Assembly (NCBI GenBank): GCA_024610705.1
Contig: JANDEH010000002.1
Span: 59,948,870 to 60,012,869, forward strand
Length of the DNA stretch: 64,000 nt
Direction: 5' to 3'
Source: Tetragnatha versicolor
Lineage: Eukaryota; Arthropoda; Arachnida; Araneae; Tetragnathidae
A program made the translations under genes and the position numbers. Positions 58,183 to 64,000 of this stretch are shown here, piece after piece. The notes below the pieces were generated by a model. It saw only the letters and a list, made by a program, of their open reading frames with translations. It searched no databases and was not told where the DNA came from. The first letter of the stretch is position 1; the number at the start of each line of letters is the position of its first letter.

Positions 58183-58218
58183 AAATGAAGTATTTTTTAT
58201 TAAGCATCTTCTTTTATA
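58183..58218 (-). promoter_or_regulatory. ATPase promoter
   Basis: TATAAAA (58212-58218, minus strand), then TCATTT (58183-58188) 30 bp on. Confidence 0.7.
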
Positions 58219-58258
58219 GGGACAAAAATAAATACACAGATATAATTTTAATTCATTT

Positions 58259-58729
58259 TTATTTTTTAAAAACCATGGTTACACCGTATCTCTTTTTCAC
58301 AAATTGAAATATTCGAAAATCGTTCTTCTTCTGTTCTTGTAGTCGATAAATGATAGATATCATACACAATCCTTGACATCGTTTTACAATAAAATAAATA
58401 CAATAGTGTCCGCATACATTAGAGGTAAAACTTTGAAATGGAGTCTTGTTCCACGTTACTCGATCATACATCCGGATAAATCTATAAATATCTTGTCCAA
58501 AAGCTTCAGGTGGTAATCCGTAGGAATCGAAGAAATCAATCGAGTTCTTATCTTGAAGGAATACCGCTAACCAATGCGTTCCTTTTTCATAATGCTTATC
58601 AGTATTCAGCACTAATGCTGAGGGGTATCTTCCAATGGATGGTATTTTATCAGATGGAAAAACTCCTCTATAATATCTTGCCGTTGCAGGATCTCGAGAT
58701 AAAATCTTATCTATTTCTGAGGAATTCAT
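58259..58729 (-). CDS. adenain-like cysteine protease
   Basis: Virion maturation protease. Counting from the upstream ATG at 58741, the triad is H56 (THWLAVF), D72 (FFDSYG) and C110 (NVCGHYC), with Q103 as the likely oxyanion residue. The order His-Asp-Cys is that of adenovirus protease. I prefer the second ATG (58729, MNSSEID), one base past the major capsid stop, since the SSE start aligns with adenain-type N-termini. 156-160 residues, slightly shorter than adenain. It would cleave capsid precursors during assembly. Confidence 0.92.
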   Translation of the reverse strand: MNSSEIDKILSRDPATARYYRGVFPSDKIPSIGRYPSALVLNTDKHYEKGTHWLAVFLQDKNSIDFFDSYGLPPEAFGQDIYRFIRMYDRVTWNKTPFQSFTSNVCGHYCIYFIVKRCQGLCMISIIYRLQEQKKNDFRIFQFVKKRYGVTMVFKK

Positions 58730-58730
58730 C

Positions 58731-60056
58731 TTAGTTTCCAAAATCGTAGATAATGTTGCGCGCCTTGTTGATTTCTATCAGGTTTTCGAATTCAGCATAC
58801 ACTAATAAGGACACCGTTTGTTGCAAACTAGTTGCAAATTTAATTTCCAATCTCAAATTGCTGTGTCGAATGAGATTTAAATGTGAGCCGTCACACAAAT
58901 CAGGGGTTAAATCAAAGCAAAACAAAGAATAACCTTCAGAAAATTCTGACCGTGAAAGATACAAGCCTTTATTTTCCGAACTCGTAAATAAGTTTTGATA
59001 AGCTCTGATAAAGTGATTTTTCTGAAAATTGGGCTGTAGAGGGTTATGAGGAACAGGCTGCCCATCCACATACACACCAATAAAATTCATATTGTAATGT
59101 TTGAATTCAAAAGGCGACTTTTTATACTCTCCGTTGAATGCATCGTTATCAACACAGGCTATTACAATGCGATTCGGCATCTGCCCTGTAAAAATGTTAT
59201 CTTGCACAAAACTCATATTGCCAGTAGGTATGGAGTAAGCTTTACACAGCACTCTATTAATTGGATATTTGGCTGAATTTTTTTCCAAACACTTGGCGTG
59301 TCCTAATGCAACTCCAGGGCTAACTCTAACTTTTCGAACAAACAGGGAAGCATGTTCTAGGGATACCTTACAATCTCCTTCTCCTAGTAAACAAAATTCC
59401 GGCTTGCTGCGTATGAGCTTAATTTTCACATCCACCATGTTTAAAAGTAATCTTTCTTGGTGAAACATGTCCAAATGTAACCGGCCAATCATGTCAACGG
59501 AATCACCAAGTTTAAACAAATTTGCTCTTTGGGTAAACCCCTCATTGGCCTCATCGGGTTTTGTAGGAGCGAAAACATTCATTCGGCCAGCTGTATCTTT
59601 AAAAAAGAGTTCTGAGGAGAGTTGGGAGGTTTTTACATCGAAACCGTGATTTAGTAATTTTTCTATCATGGCTCGGTAGGGGTACGTGTTGTTACTTGAC
59701 GAAACAAGTCGCTCATTTAAACTGATATCTACTTGGGAGAACATGGAGTGCAAAAAGAGATTCACAGGGCCTACTTTGCTCTCAGCCGTAATGGGTTTGC
59801 CATCGTTTTTTAGTATTTTCACTTTTACATAAAGTTGCGTTTGGGAGAGATCAAGATATTCGTCTCCACTTCCGGATACGTTAAATTCAACAGGGCTTCC
59901 GTCAGAAACATTGGCAAGGGGGTGAAATTCTATCCATTGTCCTCTTTCTATAACAGTTTGAGTGGGAGGAAGGGTAAATATTTCTAATTCGGATTTAGCA
60001 CATTCGGGGGAATCTTTGAGTAAAAATGCCATGGTATCAGGAGCCGAAAATATCAC
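58731..60056 (-). CDS. major capsid protein (double jelly-roll, Polinton PY)
   Basis: Up to 441 residues from 60056; the ATG at 60032 (MAFLLKDS) is an alternative that avoids overlap with the upstream gene. FTLPPTQTVIERGQWIEFHPL, then SGSGDEYLDLSQTQLYVKVKI is the conserved N-terminal signature of the Polinton PY family, the hexon-like double jelly-roll protein related to the worm annotation F54H12.2. Full length for the family and uninterrupted. It forms the trimeric capsomers of the predicted icosahedral particle. A weak TTAAAAG and TCATTT pair lies upstream (60084-60119). Confidence 0.93.
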   Translation of the reverse strand: MIFSAPDTMAFLLKDSPECAKSELEIFTLPPTQTVIERGQWIEFHPLANVSDGSPVEFNVSGSGDEYLDLSQTQLYVKVKILKNDGKPITAESKVGPVNLFLHSMFSQVDISLNERLVSSSNNTYPYRAMIEKLLNHGFDVKTSQLSSELFFKDTAGRMNVFAPTKPDEANEGFTQRANLFKLGDSVDMIGRLHLDMFHQERLLLNMVDVKIKLIRSKPEFCLLGEGDCKVSLEHASLFVRKVRVSPGVALGHAKCLEKNSAKYPINRVLCKAYSIPTGNMSFVQDNIFTGQMPNRIVIACVDNDAFNGEYKKSPFEFKHYNMNFIGVYVDGQPVPHNPLQPNFQKNHFIRAYQNLFTSSENKGLYLSRSEFSEGYSLFCFDLTPDLCDGSHLNLIRHSNLRLEIKFATSLQQTVSLLVYAEFENLIEINKARNIIYDFGN

Positions 60057-60474
60057 GTACTACAACCTTCCTGGTTTTTGATGAAATGACTCGGTTAGAG
60101 TGTTTGCGCTTCCTTTTAAGCTTTCCTCGACCAATCATCTCGTCCGCTTTCCGAACTGCTTTTCTAGCCAAATTTTTGCCACCTTCTTTTGCTCTTGTTT
60201 TTATTGCCGATTCCAAATTCTCTCCCGCCAATACATCGTTAGCCACCATAGTTCCAGTCCTTAAGGCCTCTTTTCCCACAGATTTTGCACCCCTCACTAA
60301 AAAGGGTAAAGCTCTGCGAAAGAGCTTGGCGAAAAATCCCCCTATCCCATATCCTTTTTGATAACCTACCCCCTTATAATAAGGCATTCCCTCTCCATTT
60401 TGATTAGCATAGTAATCTTCAAACTTTTTTGTACAGCACGCGTAAGGAACCAACATTGTTCTTTCTTTAAGCAA
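60037..60474 (-). CDS. pVI/pX-like minor virion protein
   Basis: 145 residues with a Cys-rich start (PYACCTKKFEDYY), a Gly/Tyr stretch (MPYYKGVGYQKGYGIGG), an amphipathic segment (FFAKLFRRALPFLVRGAKSVGK) and a basic C-terminus (KLKRKRKHSNR). This pattern precedes the capsid gene in many Polintons and resembles adenovirus pVI/pX-type proteins that bind the inner capsid or disrupt membranes. The GG near residue 45 could be a maturation cleavage point for the adenain-like protease, though the site is not a full consensus. The start is supported by a TATA/TCATTT pair 14 bp upstream. Confidence 0.72.
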   Translation of the reverse strand: MLKERTMLVPYACCTKKFEDYYANQNGEGMPYYKGVGYQKGYGIGGFFAKLFRRALPFLVRGAKSVGKEALRTGTMVANDVLAGENLESAIKTRAKEGGKNLARKAVRKADEMIGRGKLKRKRKHSNRVISSKTRKVVVRDIFGS

Positions 60475-60482
60475 AAATTAAG

Positions 60483-60519
60483 AAATGAAGTAAACCCTTG
60501 AATGTAGGGCTCTTTTATA
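60483..60519 (-). promoter_or_regulatory. promoter of the pVI/pX-like gene
   Basis: TATAAAA (60513-60519), then TCATTT (60483-60488) 31 bp on. Confidence 0.7.
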
Positions 60520-61237
60520 GTATTTGCTGGAGCCGAAAATGCAGCGTTAAAAACACTTTGCCTCTTTCAAAAGGAACTAAATTCCCAGAATGCAATCTGA
60601 TATCAATTTGTATAGTTTGAAAATGGTGCCTAATAACTGGTACATAAAAAGGTCTAGGATAATGAGCATTTATAATTTCCCCGTCTTCCCCCTCCACCTT
60701 TACAATTTTTAGCAAAGGAGCTTGCACGTCTCCCACAATTTGAGGCTCAACAAGATCGCAATACACATAGATAACAGGAAATGATGACTTTGGATCGGCT
60801 ACGAAAGGACTTTGATGAGTACCCGAATATTCTCCTGGTTCAAAGCCTAGTAATTCAGCCAGGCCTTCGTGTAGAATCAATTTACAATTTTCAGCCGTTC
60901 TGATTTCAACCTTTTTGGTAACAGCGTGATAATACAGCTCTATCTTGTTTCTATGCGATTCCAGTAACATTCCTTTGATAAGATCCGGTATTGACTCATA
61001 ACATCCGGGTGGAACTCTTCTACCTTCAAGTTTTCCGTCCCCCAAATCAAATCCAAACAGGTTACTCCCCCTTTGAACATTGTACCAGGTATGCGGGTAA
61101 ATGAAATCTACAAGTGCCATTTCCCATTCTCCCTTTAAATTTATAGAACTAGGTAGCTGGGTAGTGAATTGAGAAATTTTGTTGCTAGGGAAAAATCCCA
61201 TAGAGCTATCACTGATTAACGTGATGTAGAACGACAT
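60515..61237 (-). CDS. minor capsid (penton-like) protein, Polinton PX type
   Basis: 240 residues. The start MSFYITLISDSSMGFFPSNK, then FTTQLPSSINLKGEWEMALV and FIYPHTWYNV are the conserved opening of the Polinton minor capsid family, predicted to be a single jelly-roll that fills the fivefold vertices. The C-terminal half (FERGKVFLTLHFR) fits the last strands. Intact and of family length. Its promoter lies 14 bp before the ATG. Confidence 0.9.
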   Translation of the reverse strand: MSFYITLISDSSMGFFPSNKISQFTTQLPSSINLKGEWEMALVDFIYPHTWYNVQRGSNLFGFDLGDGKLEGRRVPPGCYESIPDLIKGMLLESHRNKIELYYHAVTKKVEIRTAENCKLILHEGLAELLGFEPGEYSGTHQSPFVADPKSSFPVIYVYCDLVEPQIVGDVQAPLLKIVKVEGEDGEIINAHYPRPFYVPVIRHHFQTIQIDIRLHSGNLVPFERGKVFLTLHFRLQQIL

Positions 61238-61245
61238 TGTTCACC

Positions 61246-61281
61246 GAATGAAAGGAAATTGCAATGAACGCGATATTTATA
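61246..61281 (-). promoter_or_regulatory. penton-like gene promoter
   Basis: TATAAATA (61274-61281), then TCATTC (61246-61251) 30 bp on. The TATA box overlaps the end of the integrase gene. Confidence 0.7.
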
Positions 61282-62323
61282 TCATCCTAACATCCTCAAC
61301 CCAATCATTAAATTTTTCGGGGTAACCCAGGAATTTAACAAAGTACTCGAGTTTCCCCTTACGCTTCCTTTTCTTTAAAACTTTTTCAACAGGGTAATAT
61401 CCGGAATCCGTTACCTTCTGCAGTTCCTCTTTGTAAAAACTGCCCTTAATCTCTTCTCCAGATAAATCTTTTAATTTGTAAACGATAGGAACTCTATTTA
61501 TAACTTTACTGATTGTAAATATTTCTCGAGTCCAGTTTTGTTCATACCCCTTTTCGAATATCATCTTATCTCTACTAATGCGAACTGTATCCCCTATATT
61601 TAAATCTGAACTATTCAATTTAACATTAGGAGTGCTATCGTAAAGTGTATGCCAAATGTTCTTTTCATTTTCCTCAGTCACTGATACTGGCTCTGTCTTT
61701 ATACTACGATGCCACGTATGATTATAGCTATGCATTAATTTATCTATTACATCTATGTATTTCTTAGTATTCATTTCAGTAAAGTACTTCCACATTTTAG
61801 TTTTAAGAGTGCGATTAAAACGCTCAACTACGGAAGCCTTTGTTTCATTATGCGTAGTAAAGAAATGAACATTTTTCTTTTTCAAGAGCGCCTGAACCTG
61901 TTTGTTTGTAAATTCTTTTCCAGCATCTGTTTGCAGAGATTGGGGAACACGCTCAGAAAATATTTTACTAAAGGCAGTAACAATAGTTTCAGATTTCTTA
62001 TCTTTTAGGGGAATGGCCCATGCATACTTGGATAAGATGTCAATACAAGTAAGTAAATATTTAAACCCCTCATTTTCAGCTGAAAGTGCCTGCATGTCTA
62101 CCAAGTCTGCTTGGAATTGTTCATTCAGACCTCCTACTATCACCCTATTTCTTTTAAATTTGTGCCTTAGGGGCTTATGCAAAGTATAAGATTCCTTAGA
62201 TTGCAACCATTTCCTTATCTCTCTTGTCTTAACACGTCCTTTCAAAACTCTCTGTAAACTATTAATGCCTCCAAAACTACCTGGCAGAGCTGGATCTTTA
62301 TAAGTTTCTTCCATGATGGTCAA
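61277..62323 (-). CDS. retroviral-type (DDE) integrase with chromodomain
   Basis: 348 residues; inserts the element and generates the 6-bp duplications. Catalytic acids are D73 (QADLVDM), D133 (QTDAGKEF) and E167 (SVVERFNRT). Conserved YLLTCIDILSKYAWAIPLKDK and SYNHTWHRSI follow. The C-terminus is a chromodomain-like module (YPVEKVLKKRKRKGKLEYFVKF then W) that may guide the complex to chromatin. The first ATG lies about 12 bp after the predicted initiator; MEET at 62314 is an alternative. Intact. Confidence 0.95.
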   Translation of the reverse strand: MTIMEETYKDPALPGSFGGINSLQRVLKGRVKTREIRKWLQSKESYTLHKPLRHKFKRNRVIVGGLNEQFQADLVDMQALSAENEGFKYLLTCIDILSKYAWAIPLKDKKSETIVTAFSKIFSERVPQSLQTDAGKEFTNKQVQALLKKKNVHFFTTHNETKASVVERFNRTLKTKMWKYFTEMNTKKYIDVIDKLMHSYNHTWHRSIKTEPVSVTEENEKNIWHTLYDSTPNVKLNSSDLNIGDTVRISRDKMIFEKGYEQNWTREIFTISKVINRVPIVYKLKDLSGEEIKGSFYKEELQKVTDSGYYPVEKVLKKRKRKGKLEYFVKFLGYPEKFNDWVEDVRMI

Positions 62324-62329
62324 ATGCTA

Positions 62330-62364
62330 GAATGATAAAAAGTCAAAGAGAAAACCTATTTATA
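62330..62364 (-). promoter_or_regulatory. integrase promoter
   Basis: TATAAATA (62357-62364), then TCATTC (62330-62335) 29 bp on. Confidence 0.7.
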
Positions 62365-62468
62365 TTAAAGTTATCCCTGAAAAGAAACTCTGCAAAAAAG
62401 ATATCACTGAAATAGAAAACACAAATAAGAAAACCAAGTTAAAGTAAAACAACCTTTTATTTATATTT

Positions 62469-63071
62469 TCAAAATTTTTGTTTGTACAAATCCATATATT
62501 TACAAGTTAGCAAATTTTCGGTGGTTTCCGACAGTTGCTCGTGTAAAAAGTCAAAATTTTGGCAGATAGAATCAATTTCCGCCGCAGTTAGCACAAGAGA
62601 AACGCATTTAAGGCCATAATCACCCGTTTTGAAGCAGTAGAGGTTCTGGAGAAACACCTGCTCCTGCGAATTAACACAGGCCAGCACTTCGTTGTTGGCC
62701 ACAAACCCGCTCTCCGTTTTGGAAACGTCCAGCTGGGAAAACTTTTGGGTGAATTCCGGCCAGGTCCTGTAAGTCATGGTAACTCCCCTATTGGTAGCGA
62801 TGTTACCGTCGAAGCGTCGAAGGTGAATCTTGAATTCCTCCTCCTCCCCGCGAACCACAACAGTCACACACAGATCTTCGGTGATTTTCCACTTTTTTAA
62901 AGTTTCAAATCGAGGGTCTTTAGCTGGGGGTCCTCTGGTTCCGGGAGTCTGAAAGGGCTGAGGCCCCTTTGGTCCGGAAGGATCGTTGGCGAATCGGCGT
63001 CTTGGCATGTACATTTTGTTACTAAAGGTATAAGGCAACTCCTCCTCACTCAGCTGACGTTTCAGGCTCAT
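62469..63071 (-). CDS. protein with two PC4-like (p15 coactivator) domains
   Basis: 200 residues. A basic, proline-rich N-terminus (MSLKRQLSEEE...PRRRF) leads to a first domain (about 58-118: WKITEDLCVTVVV, FKIHLRRFDG, then RGVTMTYRTWPEFTQKF) with the strand-strand-GI/VSLT-W-helix pattern of PC4. A second segment (about 135-185: VFLQNLYCFKTGDYGLK, VSLVLTAAEIDSICQNFDFLHEQL) repeats the pattern more loosely. PC4 proteins bind single-stranded DNA and assist transcription. A single-strand binding or transcription role for this element is my inference. The opening KRQLSEEE resembles that of the alkB product. It is the outermost gene at the right end. Confidence 0.65.
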   Translation of the reverse strand: MSLKRQLSEEELPYTFSNKMYMPRRRFANDPSGPKGPQPFQTPGTRGPPAKDPRFETLKKWKITEDLCVTVVVRGEEEEFKIHLRRFDGNIATNRGVTMTYRTWPEFTQKFSQLDVSKTESGFVANNEVLACVNSQEQVFLQNLYCFKTGDYGLKCVSLVLTAAEIDSICQNFDFLHEQLSETTENLLTCKYMDLYKQKF

Positions 63072-63095
63072 TTTTTACTAACAGTAACTGCAGAA

Positions 63096-63130
63096 GAATG
63101 ACTACCGAACTGATTGCACCCGGCTTTATA
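63096..63130 (-). promoter_or_regulatory. promoter of the PC4-like gene
   Basis: TATAAAG (63124-63130), then TCATTC (63096-63101) 29 bp on; the ATG follows 25-30 bp later. A closer TCAGTT at 63108-63113 is only 17 bp from the TATA box. Confidence 0.65.
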
Positions 63131-63371
63131 ACTCCGAATCTTATCACGCATAGGGTTTGATAACGTTATCTAGGTGACTCTCATTGGTTGAAACAAGGTG
63201 ACGCCATTTTCCTGCAATCCTATTGGTCGATCACAATGTATTCCTCCGCGAACAACACGTTGCCAATCCGAAAATACTAATATTTAAAATATACAGTAGC
63301 GCCCTTCTACCGAAAAAAACAACTTTAACTTCAAAAAAATTTTTAAAAAATGTCGGTCAAAGTTGCACGCG

Positions 63372-63708
63372 AAAATACTGTTGCCATACCCGAAAAACTA
63401 AACTTTAAAAACAACTCAACTCCGTTAAAACGAAACTAAAACTAGCAGCAGGAGGTAAACAACTCAACTCCGGAAAACCAGCAGCAGGAGGTAAACAACT
63501 CAACTCAACCTCCGGCACGCCCCCTTCAACGCCATTGGCTATGACGTCATAAGCCACGCCCATGACGTCATAAACCACGCCCCAAACCGGTCACGTGATA
63601 TGACGTCACGAATCAACCCCTTCCGCCCTAAGCCGCCCGAAATCCCATGTTAACCTACGGCCGGTTCGGGCGGGTCAGTTTGTCTCACATAGCGCCCTGC
63701 TTACTACT
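63372..63708 (-). repeat. right terminal inverted repeat of the Polinton
   Basis: Inverted copy of 47488-47793, longer by about 30 bp. Most of the difference is an extra tandem copy of a unit of about 21 bp containing CCACGCC and TGACGTCA, so it has three CRE sites (63542-63549, 63563-63570, 63601-63608) against two at the left. Confidence 0.95.
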
Positions 63709-63714
63709 GACGTC

Positions 63715-64000
63715 ACATTTTCTCCATCATGTTACTGAGCTTATTACAGAGCTTGCAATTGGTTACCACAGATATAGTTACACTTACACTTTAAGTGTAA
63801 TAGATTACACTTGTATATATTTCTAACTCCCCGATCTATTAATTTTCAGTAATTATCAATAAGGGTTATGCAAAGAGCATATTTGGAGTGATTCTGAGGA
63901 TTTGCGTATATATTTTTGTTCAAGTACTTTTTTACATAAAAATTTTAGGAATAAAATTATAGAATTTTGAAAATAAGAAAAAGTGCGTACATCTAAAAAC
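63715..64000. other. flanking host DNA
   Basis: No feature recognised beyond the right target duplication, apart from a small ACTTACACTTTAAGTGTAA-type palindrome near 63,784-63,799. Confidence 0.5.

Larger units (their letters stand above)
47488..63708. mobile_element. complete Polinton/Maverick virus-like DNA transposon
   Basis: A 16,221-bp element with termini 5'-AGTAGTAAGCAGGG and complement and an exact 6-bp duplication GACGTC (47482-47487 and 63709-63714). The AG start, 6-bp duplication, TIRs of several hundred bp and 15-20 kb length are all diagnostic. It encodes protein-primed PolB, integrase, adenain-like protease, packaging ATPase, major and minor capsid proteins and accessory proteins. 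This is the gene set of an adenovirus-like virus that integrates. PolB reads right; all other protein genes read left. Except for one frame break in PolB the frames are open, implying a young copy. Confidence 0.97.

Noticed and set aside
63108..63113. TCAGTT as initiator of the PC4-like gene
   Set aside because: It is only 17 bp from the TATA box; TCATTC at 29 bp fits the pattern of the other genes.

Overview
This is 64 kb of AT-rich animal DNA in which I find no host gene. Nearly everything that can be identified is a mobile element: palindromic TA-flanked foldback MITEs, hAT-type non-autonomous elements, PIF/Harbinger-like and pogo-like MITEs, a Penelope-like element, a tRNA-derived SINE, a Ty3/gypsy LTR element and a complete 16.2 kb Polinton/Maverick. 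Spliceosomal introns in the Polinton polymerase, a TATA plus TCAGTT/TCATTY initiator style of promoter and the MITE types point to an arthropod; I cannot name the species.

Region 1 (1-14.3 kb). A hAT-like element (2640-9850, 8-bp target duplication CCCTAAGT) was itself hit by a young Ty3/gypsy element (3560-9679). Its two 464-bp LTRs look identical and gag and pol are intact. Gag and Pol are joined by a textbook -1 frameshift heptamer, T TTA AAC, placed directly before the gag stop. Nested palindromic MITEs and a self-nested MITE follow (10.3-13.4 kb).

Region 2 (14.3-47.5 kb). Gene-poor DNA with several MITE families, four short hAT elements, a large inverted-repeat cluster (33.3-36.0 kb), a Penelope-like element with a GIY-YIG fragment, inverted arms and hammerhead-like motifs (40.0-41.4 kb), unusual chains of short hairpins (37.3 and 43.0 kb) and a SINE with a perfect 15-bp duplication (44.0-44.4 kb).

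Region 3 (47,488-63,708). A Polinton/Maverick bounded exactly by 6-bp duplications GACGTC, with ends starting 5'-AG and TIRs of about 306 and 337 bp. It carries a complete virus-like set: protein-primed PolB (19 exons), retroviral-type integrase with chromodomain, adenain-like protease, packaging ATPase, double jelly-roll major capsid, penton-like minor capsid, two small basic or membrane-active virion-type proteins, another conserved basic protein and a DEDD-nuclease-like protein. Less usual cargo is an ALKBH2-type dioxygenase, a protein with what look like two PC4-like domains, and two tRNA-sized segments with Pol III A and B boxes. PolB runs rightward; all other protein genes run leftward, so PolB converges on the capsid block at a tandem array that carries repeated AATAAA on the leftward strand. 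Seven leftward genes show a TATA-type box 30-32 bp before TCATTY (one box is weak). The TIRs hold CRE/ATF, E-box, GC-box and CCAAT motifs, much like adenovirus ITRs. PolB carries one apparent single-base frame break, so this copy may be recently dead or the base may be an assembly error.
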